Shown in pieces: positions 7,574 through 15,685 of a stretch of 64,000 nucleotides of DNA (position 1 is its first letter; each line of letters opens with the position of its first letter). This stretch comes from Burkholderia cenocepacia. GTDB taxonomy: Bacteria; Pseudomonadota; Gammaproteobacteria; Burkholderiales; Burkholderiaceae. The notes beneath the pieces are model-generated. The model saw only the letters and a list, made by a program, of their open reading frames with translations. It searched no databases and had not been told where the DNA came from. The position numbers were made by a program, and so were the translations under genes. The DNA is taken from assembly GCF_900446215.1 (NCBI RefSeq), contig NZ_UAQZ01000014.1, positions 1 through 64,000 on the forward strand, in the 5' to 3' direction.

Positions 7574-8338
7574 ATGCGAATCCCCGAATGGATGCTGTTT
7601 CTGCGTACGTGGTTGCGCCATCCGCGCCGGGTCGGCGCCCTCGCGCCATCCGGCCCGGCGCTCGCCGCGCTGATCACCGCGCATGTCCCGCGCGACGGCG
7701 CGTCCGTGATCGAACTCGGGGCGGGCACCGGCGTGTTCACGCGCGCGCTGCTCGCGCGCGGCGTCGCGAGCGACCGGCTGGTGCTCGTGGAAGCCGACCC
7801 TGCGTTCGCGAACGCGCTGCGGCATCAGTTTCCCGCGTTGCGGGTGATGCAGATGGACGCGGCCCAGCTCGGGATGACCGGCGACTTCTTCGGCGGGGAG
7901 CGCGCGCATGCGATCGTGAGCGGGTTGCCGCTCGTCGCGATGCCGGTCGAACGGGCCGTCGCGATCGTGCACGGCGCGTTCGTGCGCCACCTGGCTGCCG
8001 GTGGCGCGTTCTATCAGTTCACCTATGTGCCGCGCTGCCCGATTCCGGCGCGCTGTCTGGAGGCGATGCGCATGCGCGCCGTCCGGATCGGCGTCGCGTG
8101 GATGAATTTTCCGCCGGCCTTCGTGTACCGGTTCGAACGGCTCGACGACGTGGACGGCCGGCACCGGGCTCGTGCGCGGCCGTCGCTGGAGAGGGTTGTC
8201 GACGCAACGGCTTTGCGTGGTCGGGACGCGACCCGGCGCCCCGGCGCTGTCGTGCTGTCCCCGAGCGAGGTGCCGTGCGTTGGTTCGGGCCGTGCCGATT
8301 CGCATCGGCAGATAAACAGCCGAGCCGTCGAACTGTGA
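7574..8338 (+). CDS. SAM-dependent methyltransferase, phospholipid N-methyltransferase (PmtA)-like, with an unusual C-terminal tail
   Basis: A 254-residue class I methyltransferase. The N-terminal helix with LRHPRRVGALAPSGPALA and motif I VIELGAGTGVFT (about residues 44-55) match the PmtA-like family that methylates phosphatidylethanolamine; motif II is VLVEADPAF and the motif IV region is IVSGLPLVAMP. The family fold ends near FPPAFVYRFERL (about residue 193). The remaining 60 or so residues are low-complexity, Arg/Pro/Ser-rich and unlike the family, which suggests that the normal stop was lost. The start has AGGAG upstream. Probably co-transcribed with the DedA gene. The lipid substrate is inferred. 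Confidence 0.78.
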   Translation: MRIPEWMLFLRTWLRHPRRVGALAPSGPALAALITAHVPRDGASVIELGAGTGVFTRALLARGVASDRLVLVEADPAFANALRHQFPALRVMQMDAAQLGMTGDFFGGERAHAIVSGLPLVAMPVERAVAIVHGAFVRHLAAGGAFYQFTYVPRCPIPARCLEAMRMRAVRIGVAWMNFPPAFVYRFERLDDVDGRHRARARPSLERVVDATALRGRDATRRPGAVVLSPSEVPCVGSGRADSHRQINSRAVEL

Positions 8339-8340
8339 GC

Positions 8341-8439
8341 GCGGCCACCATGGCCGCCGCACTGCCCGCGCCGGCCATCGGGGAAGCGCAACCGCACTGC
8401 GTGTGCCGCAGCGAGCATCACGGGCGCAAGGTGTGCCGC
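8341..8439 (+). pseudogene. Decayed copy of the small His/Cys-rich secreted protein gene
   Basis: These 99 bases align without gaps to 4483-4581 of the intact small gene; by hand count about 80 of 99 positions are identical and the reading frame is kept. The copy has lost the first part of the signal peptide and its stop codon: the frame runs on through a terminator to 8520. Some His are replaced (EHHGRKVC instead of EHHHHKVC). A GTG at 8335 overlaps the methyltransferase stop and could still allow expression of a longer product, so complete loss of function is not certain. Confidence 0.65.
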
Positions 8440-8450
8440 GGCGATGCGGT

Positions 8451-8484
8451 AAACAAAACGAGGCGCCGTAAAACGGCGCCTCGT
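8451..8484 (-). terminator. Bidirectional Rho-independent terminator
   Basis: Perfect 10-base arms CGAGGCGCCG (8459-8468) and CGGCGCCTCG (8474-8483). On the minus strand it is followed by TTTTGTTT and would end the HAF-repeat gene; on the plus strand TTT follows and would end the DedA/methyltransferase transcript. Confidence 0.85.
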
Positions 8485-8516
8485 TTCATCGCTTCACCTG
8501 CATGCGACCCTGCTCG

Positions 8517-9866
8517 CTAGCGCGCGGCCGGCAACAGCAGCCGGCACGACGCGAGCCGCGCCGGGATGACGGGCAGGCGGCAGGCGCTTCGCTGCATCGC
8601 TGCCTTCGGCTGCGCAGCCAGCATGCGCGACACCGCCATCGCCTTCGGCTGCGTCGCCCGCGCCCGCAACGCGTCGGCCCCCGGGCTCGCCGGCCGCAGC
8701 GCGCGCAGTGTCGCCGCATCGATGTGCACTTGCCAGAACTGCGGCCGGTAGTCGGGATCGCCGTCGCGATAACCCTGCCCCGTGATGGTCTGCCCGTCGG
8801 GGCTCACGCCGATCACGTTGACCAGGTTCAGCGTGCCGGCCGACAGGCCGGCCGCTTCGAGCAACGCAACGAGGCTGCGCATGCCGCTTTGCGGCGTCCA
8901 CACGAAGACGCGCGCGACACCGGTCTGCCGGTTGCCCGATTCGCCGATGACAACCCGCCCGTCCGTGCTGATCGACGACGCATGGCTATTGTCGTCGCCG
9001 TCGAGAAAACCGAGCCGCTGGATGTCGTCGCCGCCGTTCGTCCACAGCACGGCCTCCGAGTCGACCCGTTGCCCATCCGGCGTGACCACCAGGGTGCCGA
9101 GCGCGCCGGCGATCGTCCGTTCGTCCTCGGTCACGCCACGGGCCAGATCCATTCTGGCCACGCCCGCGTTGATCGTCGGCAACAGTCGTTCGCCGGCTCG
9201 TTCCGACCAAAGAAGCGCACGCGAGCCATACACGCCGTCGACATTGCCGGCGAACCCGACTGCCGCGTTCCCGGACGAGGTCATCGCGAGCAGGTGCACG
9301 AGATAGTCGCCGCCCGGCGGCAACTCGCGAAAACCCCTCGGCTGGTCCCACATGAACCGTGCATTCCGGCCGCCGGTCGTCGTCAGGCTGCCCGCCATCC
9401 TCGTGCCGGCGAGGTTCGCAACGTCAACCGATGCATCCCGGCCCGCCGTATCCGGAACGAGTTTCTGCGTGCGACCGTCGCCGGGCCATCGCACCGCCCA
9501 TCGATCGAGGTTGCTGCTGTCCGTCTCGCGCGCACTGATCGACCCGCCGATCACCTGCCCATCGGCCGACACCGTCCGTGCCTGCGAGTCATAGGCATTC
9601 GCCGGCGCGGCCAGCCGCTGCCAGCCCGTCGCGGCCGACCACGAGAAGGCCATCGAGCCACCGGGCTGCGCTTCGCTCCAGTAGGAACCGATGATCGTCT
9701 TGCCGTCAGCGCTGACGGCATTGCCGTCGTACCGCACGTCGCGCGGCCCGCCCAGGTCGCCGATCACGGTCAGCGAATAACCGCCGGCCGATACCGTCTG
9801 CGCGTGAACCGCGCTCGTCGCCGACACGGCCAGCACGGCCGCGACGACATTGCGTCTCGGATGCAT
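8517..9866 (-). CDS. Secreted HAF-repeat (extracellular repeat) protein
   Basis: A 449-residue protein with a signal peptide (MHPRRNVVAAVLAVSATSAVHA) and a series of about 40-60-residue repeats of the HAF/beta-propeller-like type. The repeats are marked by recurring turns such as AVSADGKTIIGSYW, TVSADGQVIGGSIS, SISTDGRVVIGESG and GVSPDGQTITGQGYRDGD, each followed by aromatic W-containing strands. No autotransporter barrel is seen; the C-terminus is an Arg/Ala-rich tail with two cysteines. The ATG at 9866 is preceded by GGAGGAGAAGGGG; an open frame extends to 9938 without a signal peptide. Function unknown; it lies downstream of the fimbrial cluster on the same strand. Confidence 0.75.
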   Translation of the reverse strand: MHPRRNVVAAVLAVSATSAVHAQTVSAGGYSLTVIGDLGGPRDVRYDGNAVSADGKTIIGSYWSEAQPGGSMAFSWSAATGWQRLAAPANAYDSQARTVSADGQVIGGSISARETDSSNLDRWAVRWPGDGRTQKLVPDTAGRDASVDVANLAGTRMAGSLTTTGGRNARFMWDQPRGFRELPPGGDYLVHLLAMTSSGNAAVGFAGNVDGVYGSRALLWSERAGERLLPTINAGVARMDLARGVTEDERTIAGALGTLVVTPDGQRVDSEAVLWTNGGDDIQRLGFLDGDDNSHASSISTDGRVVIGESGNRQTGVARVFVWTPQSGMRSLVALLEAAGLSAGTLNLVNVIGVSPDGQTITGQGYRDGDPDYRPQFWQVHIDAATLRALRPASPGADALRARATQPKAMAVSRMLAAQPKAAMQRSACRLPVIPARLASCRLLLPAAR

Positions 9867-9950
9867 CCCCTTCTCCTCCGTCCGTACATCAATGAAAATC
9901 CGGTACAGGCAGCATGTTGCGCGGTGCACGCCGCTCATGCCGCACCACGC

Positions 9951-10976
9951 TCAATACAGGAAAATCCGGATCGTTGCGGCCGCGTCGAACGGCCCGATCT
10001 TCGGTGGTCCGAACGACTTGAGCACCGCATCGAGCATCACGGTCTGATTCGCAACGTTGGCCGCGAATTGCGTGAGCGTGAACTGCTTGTTGAAGTCGAT
10101 CGGCTTGCCCTGGCTGTCCTCGAGACCGATTCCGAAGTTGCTGTCCTTCGCCGGCACCAGCAAACCGTTCTGCACGGCGCCCTTGGTCGCCTCGAAATAG
10201 CCGTCGACGCGAATCGGAATGCTGCATTTCTTCGACAGCGACAACGAGAACCGCCGACGCGGCACGGCAGGCAGGAAGCCGTTGCCGGTAGTCTGCACCT
10301 GACCGAAATTGACGATGCCGGGCTCGGGCGTCACCAGCACGTCGACGAGGCAGGGTGTCGGCTTCAGACGCGACAACCCGCTCAACCGGTACTGGAAACT
10401 CGATCGAGCCGCGTTGAGGCCGCCCTTGCCGTCGAACTGGAAGACCGCATAGATATCGTTCGGCGGCTGCATCCATTGGCCCTTCTTGCGCACCACCACC
10501 TGATAGGTGATGCTGAGCGGCACCTTCGGGCACAGCCCCCGGTCGAAGTTCCACTGCGAACACGTGCCGACGGTGGTGGTGGTTTCCACGCGCGCGCCCG
10601 GTCCGCTGCCCAGGCCGAAATAGTCGCGGCCACCATAGCGAATGCCGATCTCGAGCCCCCAGGCGGCGGGATCCTGCGATCTCGGGTTCGCGTAGAAGTA
10701 AACCTGTTCGGCAAAGTTCAGTGCGGCCCCGCCGTAGTCCTTGTAGCAGTACCCCGTCGTCGTGCGTGGCGGCGATACCCAGATCACGTATCCGTCCGGC
10801 GCATCCGTCGGATACGATGCGACGCCGCCGATCGGCTCGGTGAGCGAATCGGCGCCGCCGTCGGCCAGGCAGCGCAGCGCCCACGCCGGCTGCGCGACCG
10901 CGATCAGCATCGCGAGCACGGCCCAGCGCAGCCACGTCGCGAACGGCGACACGCGTTGTTTCGCGCCCCCGCTCAT
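9951..10976 (-). CDS. Fimbrial tip adhesin / large minor pilin
   Basis: A 341-residue exported protein, last gene of a chaperone-usher operon. A signal peptide (ending near AQPAWA) is followed by an N-terminal domain of about 190 residues rich in Tyr and Gly with several cysteines, then a pilin-like C-terminal domain beginning near CLVDVLVTPEPGIVNFGQV and ending in the donor-strand style TIRIFLY. This two-domain layout is that of tip adhesins, with the receptor-binding part first. Its ATG overlaps the chaperone stop (ATGA). The ligand cannot be predicted. A much longer open frame in this phase is an artefact of running through the upstream genes. Confidence 0.85.
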   Translation of the reverse strand: MSGGAKQRVSPFATWLRWAVLAMLIAVAQPAWALRCLADGGADSLTEPIGGVASYPTDAPDGYVIWVSPPRTTTGYCYKDYGGAALNFAEQVYFYANPRSQDPAAWGLEIGIRYGGRDYFGLGSGPGARVETTTTVGTCSQWNFDRGLCPKVPLSITYQVVVRKKGQWMQPPNDIYAVFQFDGKGGLNAARSSFQYRLSGLSRLKPTPCLVDVLVTPEPGIVNFGQVQTTGNGFLPAVPRRRFSLSLSKKCSIPIRVDGYFEATKGAVQNGLLVPAKDSNFGIGLEDSQGKPIDFNKQFTLTQFAANVANQTVMLDAVLKSFGPPKIGPFDAAATIRIFLY

Positions 10977-11719
10977 TTCTTCACGCTCTTGCACGCACCA
11001 GCCTCGCACGCATACTCGACCGCCACCTGGCCGCCGTAGTCGTCGATGTGCGTGACGAACAGCGTCGACGGCGTCGCGGCCTTGAACGGCACCTCGGCCG
11101 TGCTCATCGGGCTCACCATCGTCGGCTCGATCGGCACCGGCGTCTTCTGCGTGCCCGCGCTCACGTCGACCACCGTCACGTGGTAAGGCGTCGGGTTGTC
11201 GAACACCAGCTTGTGCGCGGCCGCATCGACCCGCAGCGTCATCGGCAGCGTCCAGTCCTCGTCGCGCGCGGGCTGCGCGGCCTTCGGCCGGTAGAACAGC
11301 TTCATCTGCGTATGCAGCGCGATCTGCAGCGTGTTCGGCGTGTCGGTCTTCGGCGGCACTTCGCGGATGTTCAGGTAGAACACCGTCTCGCGATCGGCCG
11401 GCAGTTGCGCACCGGGCAGCTTCGCGATCCGCAGCACGTTGCGCTCGTTCGCCTCGACCCGCTGCAGCGGCGGCACGACCATCAGCGGCGACGTGATCTT
11501 GTTGCCCTTCGCATCCTCGAGCCACGACTGCACGAGATACGGATACGTCGTGCTCTTGTTGGTGATCGTGACGATCGCGGCCTGCTCGCCTTCGTTGAAG
11601 ATCACACGCGTGCGATCGGGCACGATCGCCGCCTGGGCGGCACCTGCCAGCATCGCGCCGACGGTCGCGAACACGCCCAGCGCGCGCCGCGGGAAAGAAC
11701 GGGAAAAGGAATGCTTCAT
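10973..11719 (-). CDS. Periplasmic fimbrial chaperone (PapD/FimC family)
   Basis: A 248-residue chaperone with a signal peptide (MKHSFSRSFPRRALGVFATVGAMLAGAAQA). The N-terminal Ig-like domain shows RTRVIFNEGEQAAIVTITNKS and the G1 strand region ETVFYLNIREVPPK with QIALHTQMKLFYRP, the family signature; a second Ig-like domain follows. It would hold fimbrial subunits in the periplasm by donor-strand complementation and deliver them to the usher. It sits between usher and adhesin, 15 bases after the usher. Confidence 0.94.
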   Translation of the reverse strand: MKHSFSRSFPRRALGVFATVGAMLAGAAQAAIVPDRTRVIFNEGEQAAIVTITNKSTTYPYLVQSWLEDAKGNKITSPLMVVPPLQRVEANERNVLRIAKLPGAQLPADRETVFYLNIREVPPKTDTPNTLQIALHTQMKLFYRPKAAQPARDEDWTLPMTLRVDAAAHKLVFDNPTPYHVTVVDVSAGTQKTPVPIEPTMVSPMSTAEVPFKAATPSTLFVTHIDDYGGQVAVEYACEAGACKSVKK

Positions 11720-11734
11720 CGTGGATCCGTGAAA

Positions 11735-14221
11735 TCATCGTTCGGCCCGCGCGGCCGCTGCATGCGACTCGCCGGGCGGCTGGCACGTCATCGGAATCGG
11801 CGTGCCTTCGAGTTGGAGCTGGTTCGGCAGTGCGGCGATCGTGCAGAGCGTGCGTTCGCCCGCCCGCACCGCCAGCGTGGATTTCGGCTGAACCTGGGTC
11901 AGGAACGCCGCGCCGGCTTCGCCGACGATGCCGAGTTCCTTGCCGTTCGCCGCGTCCTGCACCGACGCCCCGAACGGCAGCGGCTTGCCGGCCGCGTCGG
12001 TCAGCGTCAGGTACAGGTTGCTGCCGCGCGCGGCGGAGAACTTCACGAAGCCGATCGCGCCGTCGGTCAGCACCATGCGCTGGATCGGGTTCGTCACCTG
12101 CACTTCGAGCGGCAGCTTCTCGACGTTGACGGTCGCGTCGTACACGTTGTACGGCGAGATGCCGTCGAGCACCGCGTAGCCGCGCGAATCGGTATGCGTG
12201 AGCGTGCCGGACAGCGGCACGTCGGGCACGCCGTCGGTCGACACCAGCAGCCGCGTGTCGCCCGCATTGCCGTTGGCGTGCGCGGACACGCCGTACTGCG
12301 TCGCGACGAACGAGCCGTCGACTTCGAGCGACGCGGCCGCATACGCGTTGGCGAGCGTCGATGCCTGCGCGGTCAGCTGATACGCCGACGAGCGCTGGCG
12401 GTAGCTCGCGTTCGCCGACGCGCGTCCGTCGGTCGCGCCCGCGTTGATCTGGTAGGTGCGGCCATTCGGATCGTCGTAGATGTAGCCCGCGTTCACGCTC
12501 GTGCTGCCGCTGCCCGTCGTCAGGTTCGACGTGACGGTGTGACGCCCGCCGATCGGCAACGTCGCGGTGACCGAGACCTGGTTGCCGCTTGCGCCCGCGC
12601 TCTGCGTGCGGAAAGCCGACACGCTGACGTTCAGGTTGCGCAGCGTGCCGATCGAAAACGCGCGCGTCAGCGTGAGGCCGACGCGCTGCTCGTTCGCACG
12701 TTCCCAGTAGGTCGTCTGGTCGTACGAAAAATAGGTCGACGTGTCGCCGAAACGCTTCGACAGCGTCGCCGAGTAGCGCTGCTTGCTGTTGGCGAGGCCG
12801 TATGCGGTCGGGTCGCCGGAGAACTGTGCGAAGTTCGTGTATTCGCGCTCGGAGAAGCGGTAGCCGAAGAAGCGCACGTCGGCATCGAGCCCGTCGAAGT
12901 GCTTCGAATAGTTGATGCGATACGAGTTGCCGTTGCGCGTCGCGCCGTTCCACCACAGCTTCGCCCGCGCATGCGTGACGTCGGCCGACACCGCGCCGAA
13001 CGCGCCGAAATCGCGACCGACGCCGAGCGCGATCGACGTGTAGCCCGACGCGGCGATGAAACCGCCATACGCCGTGACGTCGAACGGCAGGCCGTACGCG
13101 ATTTCGCCGAAGCCGAAGAACGGCGTGATGCCGGCGCCGCCGAACAGGCGCGGCTTGCCGACCGCGGCCTTGTAGCGCAACTGCCCGGCGCGCGCGAGGA
13201 ACGGCACGGCGGCCGTCGTCACCTGGAAGCGCTGCACGCTGCCGTCTTCTTCCTCGACCGCCACGTCGAGCGTGCCCTGCACGCTCGTGTTGATGTTCTG
13301 CAGCGCGAACGCGCCCGGCGACACGCGCGTCACGTACAGCACGCGGCCGGCCTGCGACACCGTCACGGTCGCGTTGGTGCGCGCGACGCCCGAGATCAGC
13401 GGCGCATAGCCGCGCAGCGACGGCGGCAGCATGCGATCGTCGCTGCGGATCGACGCGCCCGTCAGCGCGAACGTGTCGAAAATGTCGGAGGTCAGGTAGT
13501 CGTCGCCGAACGTCACCGTCGACTGGATCGATGGCAGCGCGCGAAACGCATACAGCCGGCTGAAGCGGAACGTCCGGTCCGCGTACGCCGTGTTACCCAC
13601 GTTCGATTGCGCCTGATAGTCGCCGCGAAAGCGCCACGCATCCCAGTTCGCGCCCACCGTCCCGTAGGCCTGGATCGCATTCGTCTGTCCGCCGCCCGCA
13701 CCGAAGTTGCGGTTCGTGTTCGCGATCACGCGGTAATCGAGCATCGCCCCCGGAATGCCTTCGGACCAGCGCGCCGGCGGCAGGTAGGTCGAATCGGTGA
13801 ATTCGAGCGCGGCCTGCGGAATCGTGATCTTGAGCCGCCCGTCGCTTTTCAGGTAACGCACGGTCGCGCCCTCGATCGCGCCGAGGTCGACGCAACGCCC
13901 GCCCTGGAAGCGCGGCAGATCCTTCACGAGCGACGGCTTCAGCCCGAACTGCGCGACGAGCTCGGGCCGCAGGCACGGCTTGCCGGCGCCCGACGCGTCG
14001 ACCGCGATGAATTCGATCGCTTGCAGCCCGTAGAACAGGTCGTTGACCTGCACGTCGAGCATGTACTCGCCGGGCAGCGTGAAGTCCGCCTGCGAGAACT
14101 GCGACAGGTCGACGTTGCTCGTTCCGTCGATGTCGAGGAACGACGAATTGAATTCCGTCGCCTGGCTCTGGCTGCCGACGACCAGCACGGAGACGCAAAG
14201 GAAGGAATGTCTGATTCGCAC
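11735..14221 (-). CDS. Outer-membrane fimbrial usher protein
   Basis: An 828-residue usher of the FimD/PapC family forming the outer-membrane pore for fimbrial assembly. After the signal peptide the N-terminal domain starts with EFNSSFLDIDGTSNVDLSQF; the barrel contains the usual VTFGDDYLTSDIFDTFALTGASI and DDRMLPPSLRGYAPLISGVA, with the plug domain after VARTNATVTVSQAGR; the C-terminal domain ends in a cysteine pair (CTIAALPN...MTCQPP). Length is normal. It lies between the pilin gene and the chaperone gene. Confidence 0.95.
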   Translation of the reverse strand: MRIRHSFLCVSVLVVGSQSQATEFNSSFLDIDGTSNVDLSQFSQADFTLPGEYMLDVQVNDLFYGLQAIEFIAVDASGAGKPCLRPELVAQFGLKPSLVKDLPRFQGGRCVDLGAIEGATVRYLKSDGRLKITIPQAALEFTDSTYLPPARWSEGIPGAMLDYRVIANTNRNFGAGGGQTNAIQAYGTVGANWDAWRFRGDYQAQSNVGNTAYADRTFRFSRLYAFRALPSIQSTVTFGDDYLTSDIFDTFALTGASIRSDDRMLPPSLRGYAPLISGVARTNATVTVSQAGRVLYVTRVSPGAFALQNINTSVQGTLDVAVEEEDGSVQRFQVTTAAVPFLARAGQLRYKAAVGKPRLFGGAGITPFFGFGEIAYGLPFDVTAYGGFIAASGYTSIALGVGRDFGAFGAVSADVTHARAKLWWNGATRNGNSYRINYSKHFDGLDADVRFFGYRFSEREYTNFAQFSGDPTAYGLANSKQRYSATLSKRFGDTSTYFSYDQTTYWERANEQRVGLTLTRAFSIGTLRNLNVSVSAFRTQSAGASGNQVSVTATLPIGGRHTVTSNLTTGSGSTSVNAGYIYDDPNGRTYQINAGATDGRASANASYRQRSSAYQLTAQASTLANAYAAASLEVDGSFVATQYGVSAHANGNAGDTRLLVSTDGVPDVPLSGTLTHTDSRGYAVLDGISPYNVYDATVNVEKLPLEVQVTNPIQRMVLTDGAIGFVKFSAARGSNLYLTLTDAAGKPLPFGASVQDAANGKELGIVGEAGAAFLTQVQPKSTLAVRAGERTLCTIAALPNQLQLEGTPIPMTCQPPGESHAAAARAER

Positions 14222-14310
14222 GCGGCGCTACCGAGAGTCCAGGGAGAAGGAAAACGGGAGGAAAGAGGAAGGAGGAAGGGATGCATGCACCCCTCCTCCG
14301 GTACGGACGC

Positions 14311-14823
14311 TTACTGGTAGCGGACCGTGAAGTTCGCGACGCCGTCGGCGGTACCCGGCGTCACGCCGGCTGCCGTCGCTTCGTACATCGCCGCGAAGCG
14401 TGCGGTGTTCGTGCCGTTCTGCAGCAGCGTCGGCGCCTTCTGCTCGGCGCCGTTGTCGAGGTATTCGCCCGACGCGGCTTGCAGGCGGATGCCGACGTTG
14501 GTGGCCGAACCGATCGTGGCGAGCAGCTTCGGCTGGCCGGCGCTCGACGTGCCCGTGAACGTGAAGTACGCGTTCTGCGCGATGCTGGTGTCGCAGTCGG
14601 TCAGCTTGATGTCGAACGACACCGGGTCCGACTTGTCGCCGGCCTGCTTGAACTTGTTGGTCGGCACCTTGCCGAGCTGCACGGTCTGGTTGACCGAGTT
14701 CGAATCGATGCCGCATGCGCCCGCGACGATCTCGCCCGTGAAGTTGATCGTGCCGGTGCCCGCTGCGAAGGCCGAGGTGGACAGGGCCGCGAGTGCGACA
14801 GCGGTCAGGATGGATTTTTTCAT
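14311..14823 (-). CDS. Type-1-like major fimbrial subunit
   Basis: A 170-residue pilin with signal peptide MKKSILTAVALAALSTSAFA. The mature protein starts with GTGTINFTGEIVAGACGI; the conserved cysteine pair is in VAGACGID and KLTDCDTSIA, and the C-terminus FTVRYQ carries the penultimate tyrosine needed for chaperone recognition. It is the first gene of the pilin-usher-chaperone-adhesin operon and would form the shaft. The start is set by the signal peptide and by the upstream promoter; the frame is open further back without a ribosome site. Confidence 0.94.
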   Translation of the reverse strand: MKKSILTAVALAALSTSAFAAGTGTINFTGEIVAGACGIDSNSVNQTVQLGKVPTNKFKQAGDKSDPVSFDIKLTDCDTSIAQNAYFTFTGTSSAGQPKLLATIGSATNVGIRLQAASGEYLDNGAEQKAPTLLQNGTNTARFAAMYEATAAGVTPGTADGVANFTVRYQ

Positions 14824-14927
14824 GACGTTTCCCGTAAGGAGTGCAAATGGAATGGACGACGTGACGGACACAAACGGCAGCGCATGGTGGCTCCCGTCCG
14901 ACACGAGGCGGCATTATCGAGATAACC

Positions 14928-14970
14928 ATGAAAGATTTCTGTAAATCATTGTCAAATGATTCTGACAATG
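14928..14970 (-). promoter_or_regulatory. Fimbrial operon promoter with two nested inverted repeats
   Basis: On the minus strand TTGACA (14955-14950) and TTTCAT (14933-14928) are 16 bases apart, a good sigma-70 pair 105 bases before the pilin start. Two perfect inverted repeats overlap the -35: AATCATT-GTCA-AATGATT (14944-14961) and CATTGTCA-N8-TGACAATG (14947-14970). A regulator binding here would block RNA polymerase; which regulator is unknown. Confidence 0.55.
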
Positions 14971-15685
14971 TTCGATTCCGCACTCCAAAACAGCACTCTT
15001 TCTTTTGAATTTACAATCCCAAAATTTTTATCCGCAGTCCTTTTTTATTTTCCGGAACCGATTGAAGATTAAGGGAATTTCTTGCCGATAATCGTCGCCA
15101 CCCCCGCTCTCCCTTGCCGGCATTGGCTCATGCGGAGCCACCACTCAAAAGACAAAACATTGTCCTGCGCCGCCATCGTTGCCCGATTGCAACACGAATA
15201 TCGACTCATTTTCAACTGACAGGAAATTAAAGACGGCATTTCATCAATACAGATTTATCGCGCAAACGATTGCGAAAAGCATACAAACGTTTTACCGCGA
15301 CATTTTGCCGCCACCATTAATTCCAATACATTGATTAATTCTTTCGTCAATTGCCGATCTTGAATCGCATGCATGCGCGGTCGCCGGAACGCGGCTGGCG
15401 TGCCGGATTGGACGGGATGAAAACGACGAAGCGCCGCGCATACGTTTGCGCCGGCAGGTGACACGATCGACCCACGGATGCGGGGCGCCGCGAAAGCAGC
15501 GCCGCCGCCCCGCCGAGCGATGAAAGAGCGGAGAGCGGGTGCGCTGAACAGCGAAAGGAAATGCCGACGATGATCGGCGGCATGGCGGGCACGGCACGCC
15601 CTGTTGAAATGGCGGCCGCACGTAGAATCGCGCGGCCGCCGTCGTGTTGCCTGGCACGCTGCCGTGCCACGCAACACATCGCCGA
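14971..15685. other. Long AT-rich non-coding region upstream of the fimbrial operon
   Basis: About 700 bases without a convincing gene. From about 14930 to 15370 the sequence is clearly poorer in G+C than the rest of the window, with A/T runs such as AAAATTTTTATCC and TTTTTTATTTTCC. The part from 15370 to 15685 returns to normal composition. A 39-codon minus-strand frame (15255-15374) was seen but has no ribosome site. Such AT-rich tracts before fimbrial operons are often bound by H-NS-like proteins; that is inference. Confidence 0.6.

Noticed and set aside
11048..14320. A 1090-codon plus-strand open frame over the usher, chaperone and pilin genes
   Set aside because: It is antisense to genes with clear families, and its product is an Arg/His/Ala-rich string without domains. 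Long antisense frames are expected at this GC content.
15255..15374. A 39-codon minus-strand frame in the AT-rich region before the fimbrial operon
   Set aside because: It has some ordinary-looking residues, but no ribosome site, no known relative and no neighbouring context.
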